A DNA stretch of 64,000 nucleotides from contig NZ_CP028339.1 of the NCBI RefSeq assembly GCF_003030465.1, positions 620,001 through 684,000 of the forward strand. Reading direction: 5' to 3'. Positions 17,166-26,849 of the stretch are shown piece after piece (the stretch's first letter is position 1; each line of letters begins with the position of its first letter). The stretch is from Thauera aromatica K172. GTDB lineage: Bacteria; Pseudomonadota; Gammaproteobacteria; Burkholderiales; Rhodocyclaceae. Below the pieces are notes generated by a model. That model was not told where the DNA came from. It was given only the letters and a program-made list of their open reading frames with translations, and ran no database searches. The translations under genes and the position numbers were made by a program.

Positions 17166-18799
17166 GGCCGGCTCCCGGATGCGGGGAAGGCGGGGCGGGG
17201 GGCGGGAGTCGATCCGCCATCGAGGAAGGCGGCGGCCGGAAGGTGTGCTGCATAGGGGGTGAAATCGCCCGCCGTGCTCGGGTCGTCGATCAGCACCGGA
17301 CGCAGGAAGATCAGCAGTTCGGTCCGCCGCACGGTGCTGTCGCGGCGGGTGAACAGCTCGCCGAGCAGGGGGAGGTGGCCGAATATGGGGATGCGCCCGG
17401 TGTCGTGGTCGATGCGGTCCTCCATCAGCCCGCCGAGCACTGCGATTTCGCCGCTGCGCAGGCGCAGCATGGATTCGATCTCGCGGGTGCGGATCTGCGG
17501 CACCCGGTTCGGAATGTCGCGCAGCGTCGGGTTCGGGTCGTCCTTGAAGCCGGAAATGCCGGCGATGGTCGGGCGCACGTTGAGGGTGATGTCGCCGCTG
17601 GCGCTGATCTGCGGCGTCACCGCCATGACCATGCCGACCGATACCGACTGTGGCGTGGTTGTGGCGGTGATGCGGGCCTGCTTGCGGTCGTCGTATTCGG
17701 TGGTGGTGCTGTCGACGATGAAATAGACCACCTCTTCGACCACCTTGAGCATCGCGGTCTGGTTGTTGAGGACCGACAAGCGGGGGCTGGACAGCACTTT
17801 GACGGTGCCGAATGTCTCCAGCAGTTCGATCCGGACGTCGTGGTGCGCAGACAGGTAGCCGATCGTGGGCTGGGCGGTGGTGCCGTCGTTACTGCCGCGC
17901 GGGCGAACGGTCCACCCCGGAAGATCGAGGCGGCTCCAGTCGATGCCCTGGCGGTAGCCGTCGGCAAGGGTGATTTCGACGACCGTGGCTTCGATCATGA
18001 CCTGGCGGCGCGCCGCCTCCTGCACCCGGCCGAGGAAATCGGCCAGCTGTTCGTGCTGGCGGGCGGTGGCGCGCACCATCAGCACCCCGCTTTCGCGGTT
18101 GATCATGACATTGGTGTTGCCGCAGCCGCCCTCCGGGGCGCATCGGGATGAAGCGGCGGCGTCGAGGAAGGTGTTCAGGTTCGCTTCCAGGGCGGACCAG
18201 AAGTTGTTGCCGGCGCGGGTCTCGATCTGGGTGATGGAAGCGTTGCCGGTCGCTTCGGCGCGCGCACCGGCGGACGAGGTGGCGATCTGGGTGCTGGTCG
18301 CCACGGTGCCGCGCATGTCGCGATCGAGGTTGACGTAGTCGAGCGTGTAGCTACGGACGAAAGGGGTGTCCGGTCGGACGACCAGATGGCGGCCTTCGAG
18401 GCGGTAGCGGATTTCGGCCTGTTCGGCGATGCGTTCGAGCAGGCGGGCGAGAGGCTGGTCGATGGCATTGAGGGTGATGCGGCCTTCGAGGCCGGGATGG
18501 AGGTCGAGCTCGAGTCCGGCATCGCGCCCGATGGCGAGGAGAAGCTGGGCGAGCGGGAGGTCGTGGACGGCGACGGAATAGGTGGCGGCTTCCGCCTCCG
18601 GGGAGGAGGCTGAGGGGGATGCGGCGACGATGGCGGGCGGTTGGGCGGCAGCGCGGGAAGGGAGTGTGGATGGGGCTGCCGCGGGCGGAAGGGGCGCGTC
18701 CACGGTCTTGCCCAGATGTCCGCTCGGTGGCTGGCGGGGCTGGAGCGGAGTACATGCGGCAAGCAAGGCGAGTGCTGTGGTGGCGATACGGATATGCAT
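17162..18799 (-). CDS. Secretin, MshL/GspD-like outer-membrane lipoprotein
   Basis: Outer-membrane channel of the pseudopilus machine, 545 aa from ATG 18799. A lipoprotein signal MHIRIATTALALLAAC places the lipidated Cys at residue 16. An upstream TTG (18814) would only add five residues before it. After a Pro/Ala-rich linker come a secretin_N-type STN domain (YSVAVHDLPLAQLLLAIGRDAGLELDL), an N1-like domain with the repeat-rich TSSAGARAEATGNAS loop, and the secretin barrel (VGMVMAVTPQISASGDITLNVRPTI, GEIAVLGGLMEDR). Length and lipidation resemble MSHA MshL more than classic GspD. It is the first gene of the minus-strand operon. Confidence 0.88.
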   Translation of the reverse strand: MHIRIATTALALLAACTPLQPRQPPSGHLGKTVDAPLPPAAAPSTLPSRAAAQPPAIVAASPSASSPEAEAATYSVAVHDLPLAQLLLAIGRDAGLELDLHPGLEGRITLNAIDQPLARLLERIAEQAEIRYRLEGRHLVVRPDTPFVRSYTLDYVNLDRDMRGTVATSTQIATSSAGARAEATGNASITQIETRAGNNFWSALEANLNTFLDAAASSRCAPEGGCGNTNVMINRESGVLMVRATARQHEQLADFLGRVQEAARRQVMIEATVVEITLADGYRQGIDWSRLDLPGWTVRPRGSNDGTTAQPTIGYLSAHHDVRIELLETFGTVKVLSSPRLSVLNNQTAMLKVVEEVVYFIVDSTTTEYDDRKQARITATTTPQSVSVGMVMAVTPQISASGDITLNVRPTIAGISGFKDDPNPTLRDIPNRVPQIRTREIESMLRLRSGEIAVLGGLMEDRIDHDTGRIPIFGHLPLLGELFTRRDSTVRRTELLIFLRPVLIDDPSTAGDFTPYAAHLPAAAFLDGGSTPAPRPAFPASGSRP

Positions 18800-18849
18800 T
18801 TGGTGTAATCGCAACGATCATCTCATTCGCATGATGCCATACTCATGAA

Positions 18850-18872
18850 TAAATAAATGGAATATTTATTTA
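18850..18872. promoter_or_regulatory. AT-rich palindrome in the divergent secretin/mla intergenic region
   Basis: Perfect 9-bp arms TAAATAAAT (18850-18858) and ATTTATTTA (18864-18872) around a five-base centre. It lies about 50 bp upstream of the secretin start, in an AT-rich patch unlike the flanking DNA. It is a likely operator or UP-element-like site for the secretin operon. Confidence 0.45.
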
Positions 18873-19005
18873 GGGTAAATATAGAGGCGGCCGGGCTTTC
18901 CTGTGGTCATCGCGGCGGCCATGAACGGGCCGCCACTGCGGGAAAACCATGTGCAGGAAAGGGTTGCTGCGTTGCAGCAGGGAGGCTCGTGAGCCGGTTC
19001 TTCTC

Positions 19006-19014
19006 TGATATAAT
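19006..19014 (+). promoter_or_regulatory. Extended -10 promoter element of the mla operon
   Basis: TGATATAAT (19006-19014) is a perfect extended -10 (TGnTATAAT) 30 bp before the mlaF start at 19045. The -35 region is weak, which is normal for extended -10 promoters. It also argues that the TTG at 19018 is too close to the transcription start to be used. Confidence 0.65.
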
Positions 19015-19044
19015 TTTTTGTTCACGAATCCCCTTTATTTCGAC

Positions 19045-19866
19045 GTGTCCTCTCCTTCCGCCTCGGCCTCCCCGCTGGTTTCCCTGCGCGACGTGCGTTT
19101 TGCGTATGGCGAGCGCGAAGTGCTGCGCGGCATCGACCTGCGCGTGCATCGCGGGCAGGTGGTGGCCATCATGGGCGGGAGCGGTTGCGGCAAGACCACC
19201 TTGCTGCGCCTGATCGGCGGGCAGTTGCGGGCTTCGGCCGGCGCCGTCGAAGTGGACGGGCACGACGTCGCCAGGCTGCCGCGGGCCGAGCTGTACGCAC
19301 TGCGCCGGCGGATGGGCATGCTGTTCCAGTTCGGCGCCTTGTTTACCGACATGAGCGTGTTCGACAACGTCGCCTTCCCGCTGCGCGAGCACACCGAGCT
19401 GCCTTCCGGCATGGTGCGCGATCTGGTGCTGATGAAGCTGCAGGCGGTCGGCCTGCGCGGTGCGGCGCGTCTCCGACCGGGCGAGCTGTCGGGGGGCATG
19501 GCGCGTCGGGTGGCGCTGGCGCGCGCGGTCGCGCTCGACCCGATGCTGATCCTGTACGACGAGCCGTTCGCCGGACTCGATCCGATTTCGCTCGGCATCA
19601 TCGGCCAGCTCATCCGCCGCCTCAACGACGCGCTCGGTGCGGCGACGGTGATGGTGACCCACGATGTGCACGAATCGCTGGCGATCGTCGATTACATCTA
19701 TTTCGTCTCCGGCGGGAGCATCGTCGCCCAGGGCACGCCGGACGAGATCCGGGCTTCGTCCGATCCTTTCGTGCATCAGTTCGTCCATGCCGAGGCCGAC
19801 GGCCCCGTGCCCTTCCACTATCCGGCGCCGCCGATCGAGAGCCTGTTCAGCGAGGCGGCGGCATGA
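19045..19866 (+). CDS. mlaF: Phospholipid ABC transporter ATP-binding protein MlaF
   Basis: ATPase of the Mla system, which maintains outer-membrane lipid asymmetry. It is 273 aa from GTG 19045, with Walker A (GGSGCGKTTLL), signature (LSGGMARRVALARA) and Walker B (MLILYDEPFAG), plus the family C-terminal extension. First gene of mlaFEDACB. It overlaps mlaE by 4 bp. The GTG start is chosen from the promoter position; no strong SD is visible, so the mRNA may have a short or nearly leaderless 5' end. Confidence 0.9.
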   Translation: MSSPSASASPLVSLRDVRFAYGEREVLRGIDLRVHRGQVVAIMGGSGCGKTTLLRLIGGQLRASAGAVEVDGHDVARLPRAELYALRRRMGMLFQFGALFTDMSVFDNVAFPLREHTELPSGMVRDLVLMKLQAVGLRGAARLRPGELSGGMARRVALARAVALDPMLILYDEPFAGLDPISLGIIGQLIRRLNDALGAATVMVTHDVHESLAIVDYIYFVSGGSIVAQGTPDEIRASSDPFVHQFVHAEADGPVPFHYPAPPIESLFSEAAA

Positions 19867-20654
19867 ACGGCGTGCTCGCCGCGCTGCGCCATGTCGGCGC
19901 GCTCACCATCGACGGCATCTGGCGGCTGGGCTTCGCCACCCGTTTCCTGGCTGCGGTGCTGCTCGCTTCCGGCCAGTCGCTGCGGCGCATCCACCTGACC
20001 ATCCGCGAGCTGTACTTCAGCGGCGTGCTGTCGCTGCTGATCATCTGCGTGTCCGGCCTGTTCGTCGGCCTCGTGCTCGGCCTGCAGGGCTACGACATCC
20101 TCCAGCGCTACGGTTCGGCTGATGCGGTCGGGGTGATGGTGGCGCTTTCCCTGCTGCGCGAACTCGGTCCGGTGATCGCCGCGCTGCTGTTCGCCAGTCG
20201 CGCCGGTTCGGCGATCACCGCCGAGATCGGCCTGATGAAGGCCACCGAGCAGTTGAAGGCGATGGACATGATGGCGGTCGATCCGGTCGCGCGCGTGGTG
20301 GCGCCGCGCTTCTGGGGCGGCGTGCTGTCGATGCCGCTGCTCGCGGCGCTGTTTTCGGCGATGGGGGTGTTCGGCGGCTGGCTGATCACTGTCGTCGTCA
20401 TCGGCGTCGATGACGGCGCCTTCTGGTCGCAGATGCAGGCTGCGGTGGAGATCCGCTACGACATCGTAAACGGGGTGATCAAGTCCTTCGTCTTCGGTTT
20501 CGTCGTTTCCCTGATCGCGGTGTTCGAGGGCTACGACTGCCATCCGACCGCGGAAGGCGTGTCGCGCGCCATTACCCGCACGGTCGTCACTTCGGCGCTG
20601 GTCATCCTGGCGCTCGATTTCGTGCTCACCTCCTTCATGTTCCGGGGGCTATGA
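19863..20654 (+). CDS. mlaE: Phospholipid ABC transporter permease MlaE
   Basis: Inner-membrane permease, 263 aa, five to six hydrophobic segments. It carries the MlaE family signature region (LLRELGPVIAALLFASRAGSAITAEIG, then MKATEQLKAMDMM). It starts at ATG 19863 within the end of mlaF, and its stop overlaps the mlaD start (ATGA). Confidence 0.93.
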   Translation: MNGVLAALRHVGALTIDGIWRLGFATRFLAAVLLASGQSLRRIHLTIRELYFSGVLSLLIICVSGLFVGLVLGLQGYDILQRYGSADAVGVMVALSLLRELGPVIAALLFASRAGSAITAEIGLMKATEQLKAMDMMAVDPVARVVAPRFWGGVLSMPLLAALFSAMGVFGGWLITVVVIGVDDGAFWSQMQAAVEIRYDIVNGVIKSFVFGFVVSLIAVFEGYDCHPTAEGVSRAITRTVVTSALVILALDFVLTSFMFRGL

Positions 20655-21127
20655 TGAGTCGTACCGCGCTCGACCTATGGGTCGGCATTTTCGTCGCGCT
20701 GGGGTTTGCGGCGCTGGTTTTCCTGGCGCTGCGGGTGGGCAATTCCTCCGGCTTCAACGCGGGCGACGCGTACCGGGTGGTGGCGCCGTTCGACAATATC
20801 GGCGGCCTGAAGGTGCGCGCCCCGGTCAAGAGCGCGGGCGTGCTCGTCGGCCGTGTCTCCGGCATCCGCTTCGATCCCGAAATCTACCGTGCGGTGGTCG
20901 ACCTGGAGATCGACCGCCGTTACGCTTTCCCGGCCGATTCCACGGCTTCGATCCTCACCTCCGGCCTGCTCGGCGAGCAGTACGTCGGTCTCGAGGCGGG
21001 GGGCGATGTCGAGCTGCTGAAGGACGGCGACCGCGTGCTGATCACCCAGTCGGCGATGGTGCTGGAAAAGCTGATCGGCCAGTTCATGTTCGATCGCGCG
21101 GCGGACGCGCCGCCGGCGGCGCAGTAA
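20651..21127 (+). CDS. mlaD: MCE-domain lipid-binding protein MlaD
   Basis: Membrane-anchored periplasmic ring protein of the Mla complex, 158 aa. It has one N-terminal transmembrane helix (LWVGIFVALGFAALVFLALRVG) and one MCE domain (YRVVAPFDNIGGLKVRAPVKSAGVLVGRV...GLLGEQYVGLEAGG). ATG 20651 overlaps the mlaE stop. A second ATG at 20654 is equally possible. Confidence 0.92.
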   Translation: MMSRTALDLWVGIFVALGFAALVFLALRVGNSSGFNAGDAYRVVAPFDNIGGLKVRAPVKSAGVLVGRVSGIRFDPEIYRAVVDLEIDRRYAFPADSTASILTSGLLGEQYVGLEAGGDVELLKDGDRVLITQSAMVLEKLIGQFMFDRAADAPPAAQ

Positions 21128-21158
21128 GCCCGCAGCGGCCCTCCTGGAGATGACAACA

Positions 21159-22010
21159 ATGCAGGTGCAATTGCGTTTTCTTCGCCGCCGGGGCCTGGGT
21201 GCGATCGTGCTGGCGGCGGCGATGCTCGCCGGCTGTGCCACCACGACGACGCCCGGTGATCCGCTTGAAGGCTATAACCGGGCGATGTTCGCGTTCAACG
21301 AGCAGGTCGACAAGGTCGCCCTCGAACCCGCGGCCCGGGCGTACGAGTCCGTTGTGCCGGTGCCGCTGCGGACCGGTGTCGGCAATTTCTTCGGCAACCT
21401 GGCCGACCCCTGGATCGGCCTCAACAACCTGCTGCAAGGCAAGGTCGCCGAGTCGCTGGGCGATTTCATGCGTTTCGCGTTCAACTCGACGTGGGGGTTG
21501 TTCGGCGTGCTCGACATCGCCAGCGAGGCGGGCCTGGCCAAGCACGACGAAGACCTCGGCCAGACCCTCGGGCGCTGGGGGGTGGGCGAGGGCGCCTACA
21601 TTGTGCTGCCGTTCTTCGGCCCGCGCACGGTGCGCGATGCCCTGGCCTTGCCGGCCGACCTCGAGGGCGACAGCCCGCTCCGGATCGGTCACGTGCCGAC
21701 GCGCAACACCCTGACCGGCGTGCGCATCGTCCACACCCGCCACACCCTGCTCGGTGCCGAGCGCACGCTCGAGGAGGCGACGCTGGACAAATACGCCTAT
21801 GTCCGCGACTTCTACCTCGAACAACGCCGTTACAAGGTCAGTGATGGCAAGCGCGAGCGGGTGTACGAAGATTTCGACGACCTGTCGGCGTCTCCGCTCG
21901 GCGACGGAATCGATGTCGCCGCCGTCGCTGCGGTGACGCGCCTGGAGCTGGCCCGGTTCGGGGCCTCCGCGGTCGACGCCGGCGGCGCTTCCGCACAATC
22001 GATGAAGTAG
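21159..22010 (+). CDS. mlaA: Outer-membrane lipoprotein MlaA (VacJ)
   Basis: Removes mislocalised phospholipids from the outer leaflet and hands them to MlaC. It is 283 aa, with a lipobox LAGC placing the lipidated Cys near residue 26, followed by DPLEGYNRAMFAFNEQVDK, the MlaA signature. ATG 21159 is preferred to ATG 21150 because the GGAG at 21146-21149 directly abuts 21150 but is 9 bases from 21159. In this operon mlaA sits between mlaD and mlaC, as in many betaproteobacteria. Confidence 0.9.
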   Translation: MQVQLRFLRRRGLGAIVLAAAMLAGCATTTTPGDPLEGYNRAMFAFNEQVDKVALEPAARAYESVVPVPLRTGVGNFFGNLADPWIGLNNLLQGKVAESLGDFMRFAFNSTWGLFGVLDIASEAGLAKHDEDLGQTLGRWGVGEGAYIVLPFFGPRTVRDALALPADLEGDSPLRIGHVPTRNTLTGVRIVHTRHTLLGAERTLEEATLDKYAYVRDFYLEQRRYKVSDGKRERVYEDFDDLSASPLGDGIDVAAVAAVTRLELARFGASAVDAGGASAQSMK

Positions 22011-22020
22011 GCGAAAGATC

Positions 22021-22644
22021 ATGAAAAAACTTCTTGCCCTGTGCTGTTTCCTGTTTGCCGGCTTGTTGCCGGCGGCGATGGCCGATGTCACGGCGCCCGA
22101 CGTCCTCGTGCGCGATGTCACCAACGAAGTGCTGGAGATCGTGCGTCGCGACAAGGCGATCCAGTCCGGCGACACCCAGCGCGTCATCGAGCTGGTCGAT
22201 GCGCGGGTGCTGCCGCATTTCGACTTCCGCCGCATGACCATGCTCGCGGTCGGGCGCGATTGGCGCGAGGCCAGCCCCGAGCAGCAGGCGCGCCTGACCG
22301 AAGCCTTCCGTACCCTGCTGGTGCGCACCTACTCGAACGCGCTGACCCAGTATCGCGACCAGGTCATCGCCTTCCTGCCTTCGCGCTTCACTCCGGCCGA
22401 TACCCGGGTGCAGATCCGCACCGAAGTGCGCCAATCCGGCGCCCAGCCGATCGGCATCGACTACATGCTGGAAAAGGGCGCGCAGGGCTGGAAAGTGTTC
22501 GACGTCGTCGTCGCCGGTGTGAGCCTGGTGACCAACTACCGCAGCAGCTTTGCCCAGGAAATCCGCAGCAGCGGCATCGACGGCCTGATCGCCTCGCTCG
22601 AGGCGCGCAACCGCGCGCTCGTCGACGAGCAGAAGCGTTCATGA
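22021..22644 (+). CDS. mlaC: Periplasmic phospholipid-binding protein MlaC
   Basis: Soluble shuttle between MlaA and MlaFEDB, 207 aa. It has a Sec signal peptide (MKKLLALCCFLFAGLLPAAMA) and the Tol-Tol_Ttg2 domain (FDFRRMTMLAVGRDWREASPEQQARLTEAFRTLLVRTYS). It starts 10 bp after mlaA and overlaps mlaB by 4 bp. Confidence 0.93.
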   Translation: MKKLLALCCFLFAGLLPAAMADVTAPDVLVRDVTNEVLEIVRRDKAIQSGDTQRVIELVDARVLPHFDFRRMTMLAVGRDWREASPEQQARLTEAFRTLLVRTYSNALTQYRDQVIAFLPSRFTPADTRVQIRTEVRQSGAQPIGIDYMLEKGAQGWKVFDVVVAGVSLVTNYRSSFAQEIRSSGIDGLIASLEARNRALVDEQKRS

Positions 22645-22934
22645 GCGGAGCCGCGGCCGCCGCGCGGTTCGCCCCGCAAGGGGCGTTGACGATGCGCACC
22701 GCCCCCGCGCTGCTCGACGAGGGGCGGCGGCGGGCGGCTGAGGGCGATCTCGTCGTCGATCTCGCCGCCGTCACCGAAGCCGATTCGGCCGCGCTCGCGC
22801 TGCTGCTCGACTGGCTGCGCGCCGCACGCGCGGCAGGGCACAGCCTGAAGCTGTGCAACCTGCCGCAGGGACTGGCAAGCCTGGCGCTGCTGTACGACCT
22901 TGATGCGGTGCTGCCACGCGAAGGTGAGACATGA
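22641..22934 (+). CDS. mlaB: STAS-domain protein MlaB
   Basis: Small cytoplasmic STAS-domain regulator of MlaFE, 97 aa. The segment DLAAVTEADSAALALLLDWLRAARAAGHSL matches the STAS fold, with the conserved Asp-Ser around the helix start. ATG 22641 overlaps the mlaC stop, and its own stop overlaps the next ABC gene by 4 bp. Confidence 0.85.
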   Translation: MSGAAAAARFAPQGALTMRTAPALLDEGRRRAAEGDLVVDLAAVTEADSAALALLLDWLRAARAAGHSLKLCNLPQGLASLALLYDLDAVLPREGET

Positions 22935-23827
22935 CCCTGCCCGCCATCCGCGTGCGCGGCGTCACCAAGCACTATGGCGGGCTGCAGGCGCTCGGCGGAG
23001 TGGATCTGGAGATCGCCCAGGGCGAGTTCTTCGGCCTGCTCGGCCCCAACGGCGCAGGCAAGACCACGCTGATCTCGGCCCTGTCCGGTCTGGTTCGCGC
23101 CGACCGCGGCAGCCTCGAGATCATGGGCTGCGATGTCGTTGCCGACTACCGCAATGCGCGGCGCAACCTCGGCGTGGTGCCGCAGGAGCTGGTGTTCGAC
23201 CCCTTCTTCTCGGTGCGCGAGCTGCTGCGCATCCAGTCGGGGTATTTCGGCATCCGCCACAACGACGACTGGATCGACGAGATTCTCGCCAGCCTCGACC
23301 TCACCCACAAGGCCGGGGCCAACATGCGGATGCTGTCGGGCGGCATGAAGCGGCGCGTGCTGGTGGCCCAGGCCCTGGTGCATCGGCCGCCGGTGATCGT
23401 CCTCGACGAGCCTACCGCCGGTGTGGACGTGGAACTGCGCCAGGGGCTGTGGCAGTTCATCCGCAAGCTCAACCGCGACGGCCACACGATCGTGCTCACC
23501 ACCCATTACCTGGAAGAGGCCGAAGCCCTGTGCGGGCGCATCGCGATGCTCAAGGCCGGCAAGGTGGTGGCGCTCGACACCACCGAAAATCTGTTACGGC
23601 GTTTTGCCACCCACACCCTGCGCGTGCGTGCCGAGGCGCCGGCGGCCGCGCTTGCCCTCGGTGGGGTGGAGGGCGCGGAAGGCTGGATCGAGCTTGCCTT
23701 CGACAGCTATGCCGACGTCGAGCGCCTGCTCGCCCGCCTGCGCGAGGCCGGCGCCGGCGTGAGCGAGCTGCAGCTCGGCGAACCCGATCTCGAGCGTGTC
23801 TTCGTCGAGGTGATGCACCGTGCCTGA
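22931..23827 (+). CDS. ABC transporter ATP-binding protein (YadG-like)
   Basis: 298 aa ABC ATPase with Walker A (LLGPNGAGKTTLISALSG), signature (LSGGMKRRVLVAQALVH), Walker B (VIVLDEPTAGVD) and a C-terminal ~80-residue domain typical of ABC-2 exporters. It pairs with the permease gene that overlaps its end by 8 bp. The pair is translationally linked to mlaB, so it is co-expressed with the lipid-asymmetry system. The substrate is unknown. Confidence 0.88.
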   Translation: MTLPAIRVRGVTKHYGGLQALGGVDLEIAQGEFFGLLGPNGAGKTTLISALSGLVRADRGSLEIMGCDVVADYRNARRNLGVVPQELVFDPFFSVRELLRIQSGYFGIRHNDDWIDEILASLDLTHKAGANMRMLSGGMKRRVLVAQALVHRPPVIVLDEPTAGVDVELRQGLWQFIRKLNRDGHTIVLTTHYLEEAEALCGRIAMLKAGKVVALDTTENLLRRFATHTLRVRAEAPAAALALGGVEGAEGWIELAFDSYADVERLLARLREAGAGVSELQLGEPDLERVFVEVMHRA

Positions 23828-24641
23828 ACCGTCCCCGCGCGCGGTCGTGCCGCCGCGCATTGAGCCGTTGGCGGCGGAGTCGCCGCTGGCCGGCTTCCGC
23901 ACCCTGCTCTACAAGGAAACGCTGCGCTTCTGGAAGGTCGGCTTCCAGACCGTGGCCGCGCCGGTGCTCAACGCCCTGCTGTTCCTGCTGATCTTCTCCC
24001 ATGTGCTCGAGCGCCACGTCACCGTCTATGGCGATGTCGCCTACACCAGCTTCCTCGTGCCGGGTCTGGTGATGATGTCGGTGCTGCAGAACGCCTTCGC
24101 CAACAGCTCGTCGTCGCTGATCCAGAGCAAGATCACCGGCAACATCATCTTCGTGCTGCTGCCGCCGCTGTCCTACCGTGAGTTCTACGCCGCCTACGTC
24201 ATCGCCTCGACCCTGCGCGGGCTGATGGTGGGCGCCGGCGTGCTGACGGTCGCTTCGCCGTTCGTCGAGCTGCCCCTCGCCCATCCGTTGTGGGTGTTGG
24301 CCTTTGCCGTGATGGGCGGGGTGATCCTCGGCTCCTTCGGCGTCATCGCCGGCATCTGGGCGGACAAGTTCGACCAGCTCGCCGCCTTCCAGAACTTCCT
24401 CATCCTGCCGCTGACGATGCTCTCGGGCGTGTTCTACTCGATCCACTCGCTGCCGCGGTTCTGGCAGGACGTGTCGCATTTCAACCCGTTCTTCTTCATG
24501 ATCGACGGCTTCCGCTACGGTTTCTTCGGTCAATCGGACACTTCGCCCTGGCTGTCGCTGGGCGTGGTGTGCCTGTGTTTCGTCTCCCTCGCGGCCCTCA
24601 CCCTGGCGATGCTCGCCCGGGGCTACAAGCTGCGTTCCTGA
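23820..24641 (+). CDS. ABC-2 type permease (YadH-like)
   Basis: 273 aa, with six predicted transmembrane segments of the ABC-2 exporter family. The signature segments include FLVPGLVMMSVLQNAFANSSSSLIQSKITG and LPLTMLSGVFYSIHSLPRFWQ. The start overlaps the ATPase gene. The exported compound cannot be inferred. Confidence 0.88.
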   Translation: MPEPSPRAVVPPRIEPLAAESPLAGFRTLLYKETLRFWKVGFQTVAAPVLNALLFLLIFSHVLERHVTVYGDVAYTSFLVPGLVMMSVLQNAFANSSSSLIQSKITGNIIFVLLPPLSYREFYAAYVIASTLRGLMVGAGVLTVASPFVELPLAHPLWVLAFAVMGGVILGSFGVIAGIWADKFDQLAAFQNFLILPLTMLSGVFYSIHSLPRFWQDVSHFNPFFFMIDGFRYGFFGQSDTSPWLSLGVVCLCFVSLAALTLAMLARGYKLRS

Positions 24642-24652
24642 AAGGATTCATC

Positions 24653-26168
<1,516 letters not shown>

Positions 26169-26173
26169 AACCG

Positions 26174-26191
26174 CCGGGGCGCCAGCCCCGG
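26174..26191 (+). terminator. GC-rich hairpin after murA
   Basis: CCGGGGC (26174-26180), a GCCA loop and GCCCCGG (26185-26191), starting 6 bp past the murA stop. There is no U-tract, so it is at best a weak intrinsic terminator or an RNA end-stabiliser. The rest of 26192-26291 shows nothing recognisable. Confidence 0.35.
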
Positions 26192-26291
26192 TCGCGGCCA
26201 GTGCGCCCAAGGAAAGGGATGGCCGGGCTCCGGGCTTTCTTCGAGGACGCCTTCCGCTGCCCTTCCCCTGCTTGAGGGGCGCTTGGGAGGC

Positions 26292-26699
26292 TCAGAGGTC
26301 GAACTGGCCGTTGGCTTCGGGCTGCCAGGTGACTTCGAGCACTTTCAGGCGGATGGTCTTGCCGTCGACTGTCTTCCAGTCGATCGTCTGGCCGCTGGAC
26401 AGGCCGAGCAGGGCGCTGCCGGCGGGCGAGAAAATCGACACCCGGTGCGCTTCGGCGTCGGCGTCCTTGGGGTAGGCCAGGGTCAGCTCGTATTCGCGCC
26501 CTGTGTTTTCCTCGAGGAAGCGGGCGCGGCTGTTCATCGTGATGACGTCGGCCGGCATTTCTTCCGGTTCGCGCACGTCGGCGCGCTCGAGTTCCGCGCG
26601 CAGGCCGTCGAGGTCGCTGCGGCTGCGGAAGGCGGGAAGGGTGAGCAGGCCTTCGAGGCGCTCGAGGTCGCTGCTGGAGACGATGATCGACGGTTTCAT
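26292..26699 (-). CDS. rnk: Nucleoside diphosphate kinase regulator, GreA/B-C fold
   Basis: 135 aa. A short N-terminal coiled region (SSSDLERLEGLL) is followed by a GreA/GreB C-terminal FKBP-like domain (NTGREYELTLAYPKDADAEAHRVSIFSPAGSALLGLSSGQTIDW). Rnk binds RNA polymerase near the secondary channel but lacks the long Gre coiled coil. It starts at ATG 26699. Its 5' leader contains a strong terminator-like hairpin (see 26743-26780), so it may be attenuated. Confidence 0.88.
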   Translation of the reverse strand: MKPSIIVSSSDLERLEGLLTLPAFRSRSDLDGLRAELERADVREPEEMPADVITMNSRARFLEENTGREYELTLAYPKDADAEAHRVSIFSPAGSALLGLSSGQTIDWKTVDGKTIRLKVLEVTWQPEANGQFDL

Positions 26700-26742
26700 G
26701 CTACGGGTTTCCTGCTCGAAGTGCGCGCCGGGGCGGCCGCGG

Positions 26743-26780
26743 AACAAAACAAAAGGCCGAACCGCCTCTTGCGGTTCAGC
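26743..26780 (-). terminator. Terminator-like hairpin in the rnk leader
   Basis: On the minus strand, a 10-bp stem (26780-26771 with 26765-26756, one U-G wobble) and an AAGAG loop are followed by CUUUUGUUUUGUU. This is a good intrinsic terminator that ends about 45 bp before the rnk ATG. The plus strand has no T-run here, so it does not serve a plus-strand gene. Confidence 0.65.
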
Positions 26781-26849
26781 CCGTCGCCGAAAGGCTAACA
26801 GAAGCGGCGCCGGGTTACAATGACGGCCCGATCGATCAAGGCTTTCCCC

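Noticed and set aside
18800-19044. TTG starts at 18814 (secretin) and 19018 (mlaF)
   Set aside because: ATG 18799 gives the lipoprotein signal directly, and 19018 is only 4 bp past the -10 box, so transcription would start downstream of it.
26700-26849. A histidine leader peptide before hisG
   Set aside because: No run of His codons in any plus-strand frame, and the hairpin there has its T-tail on the minus strand.
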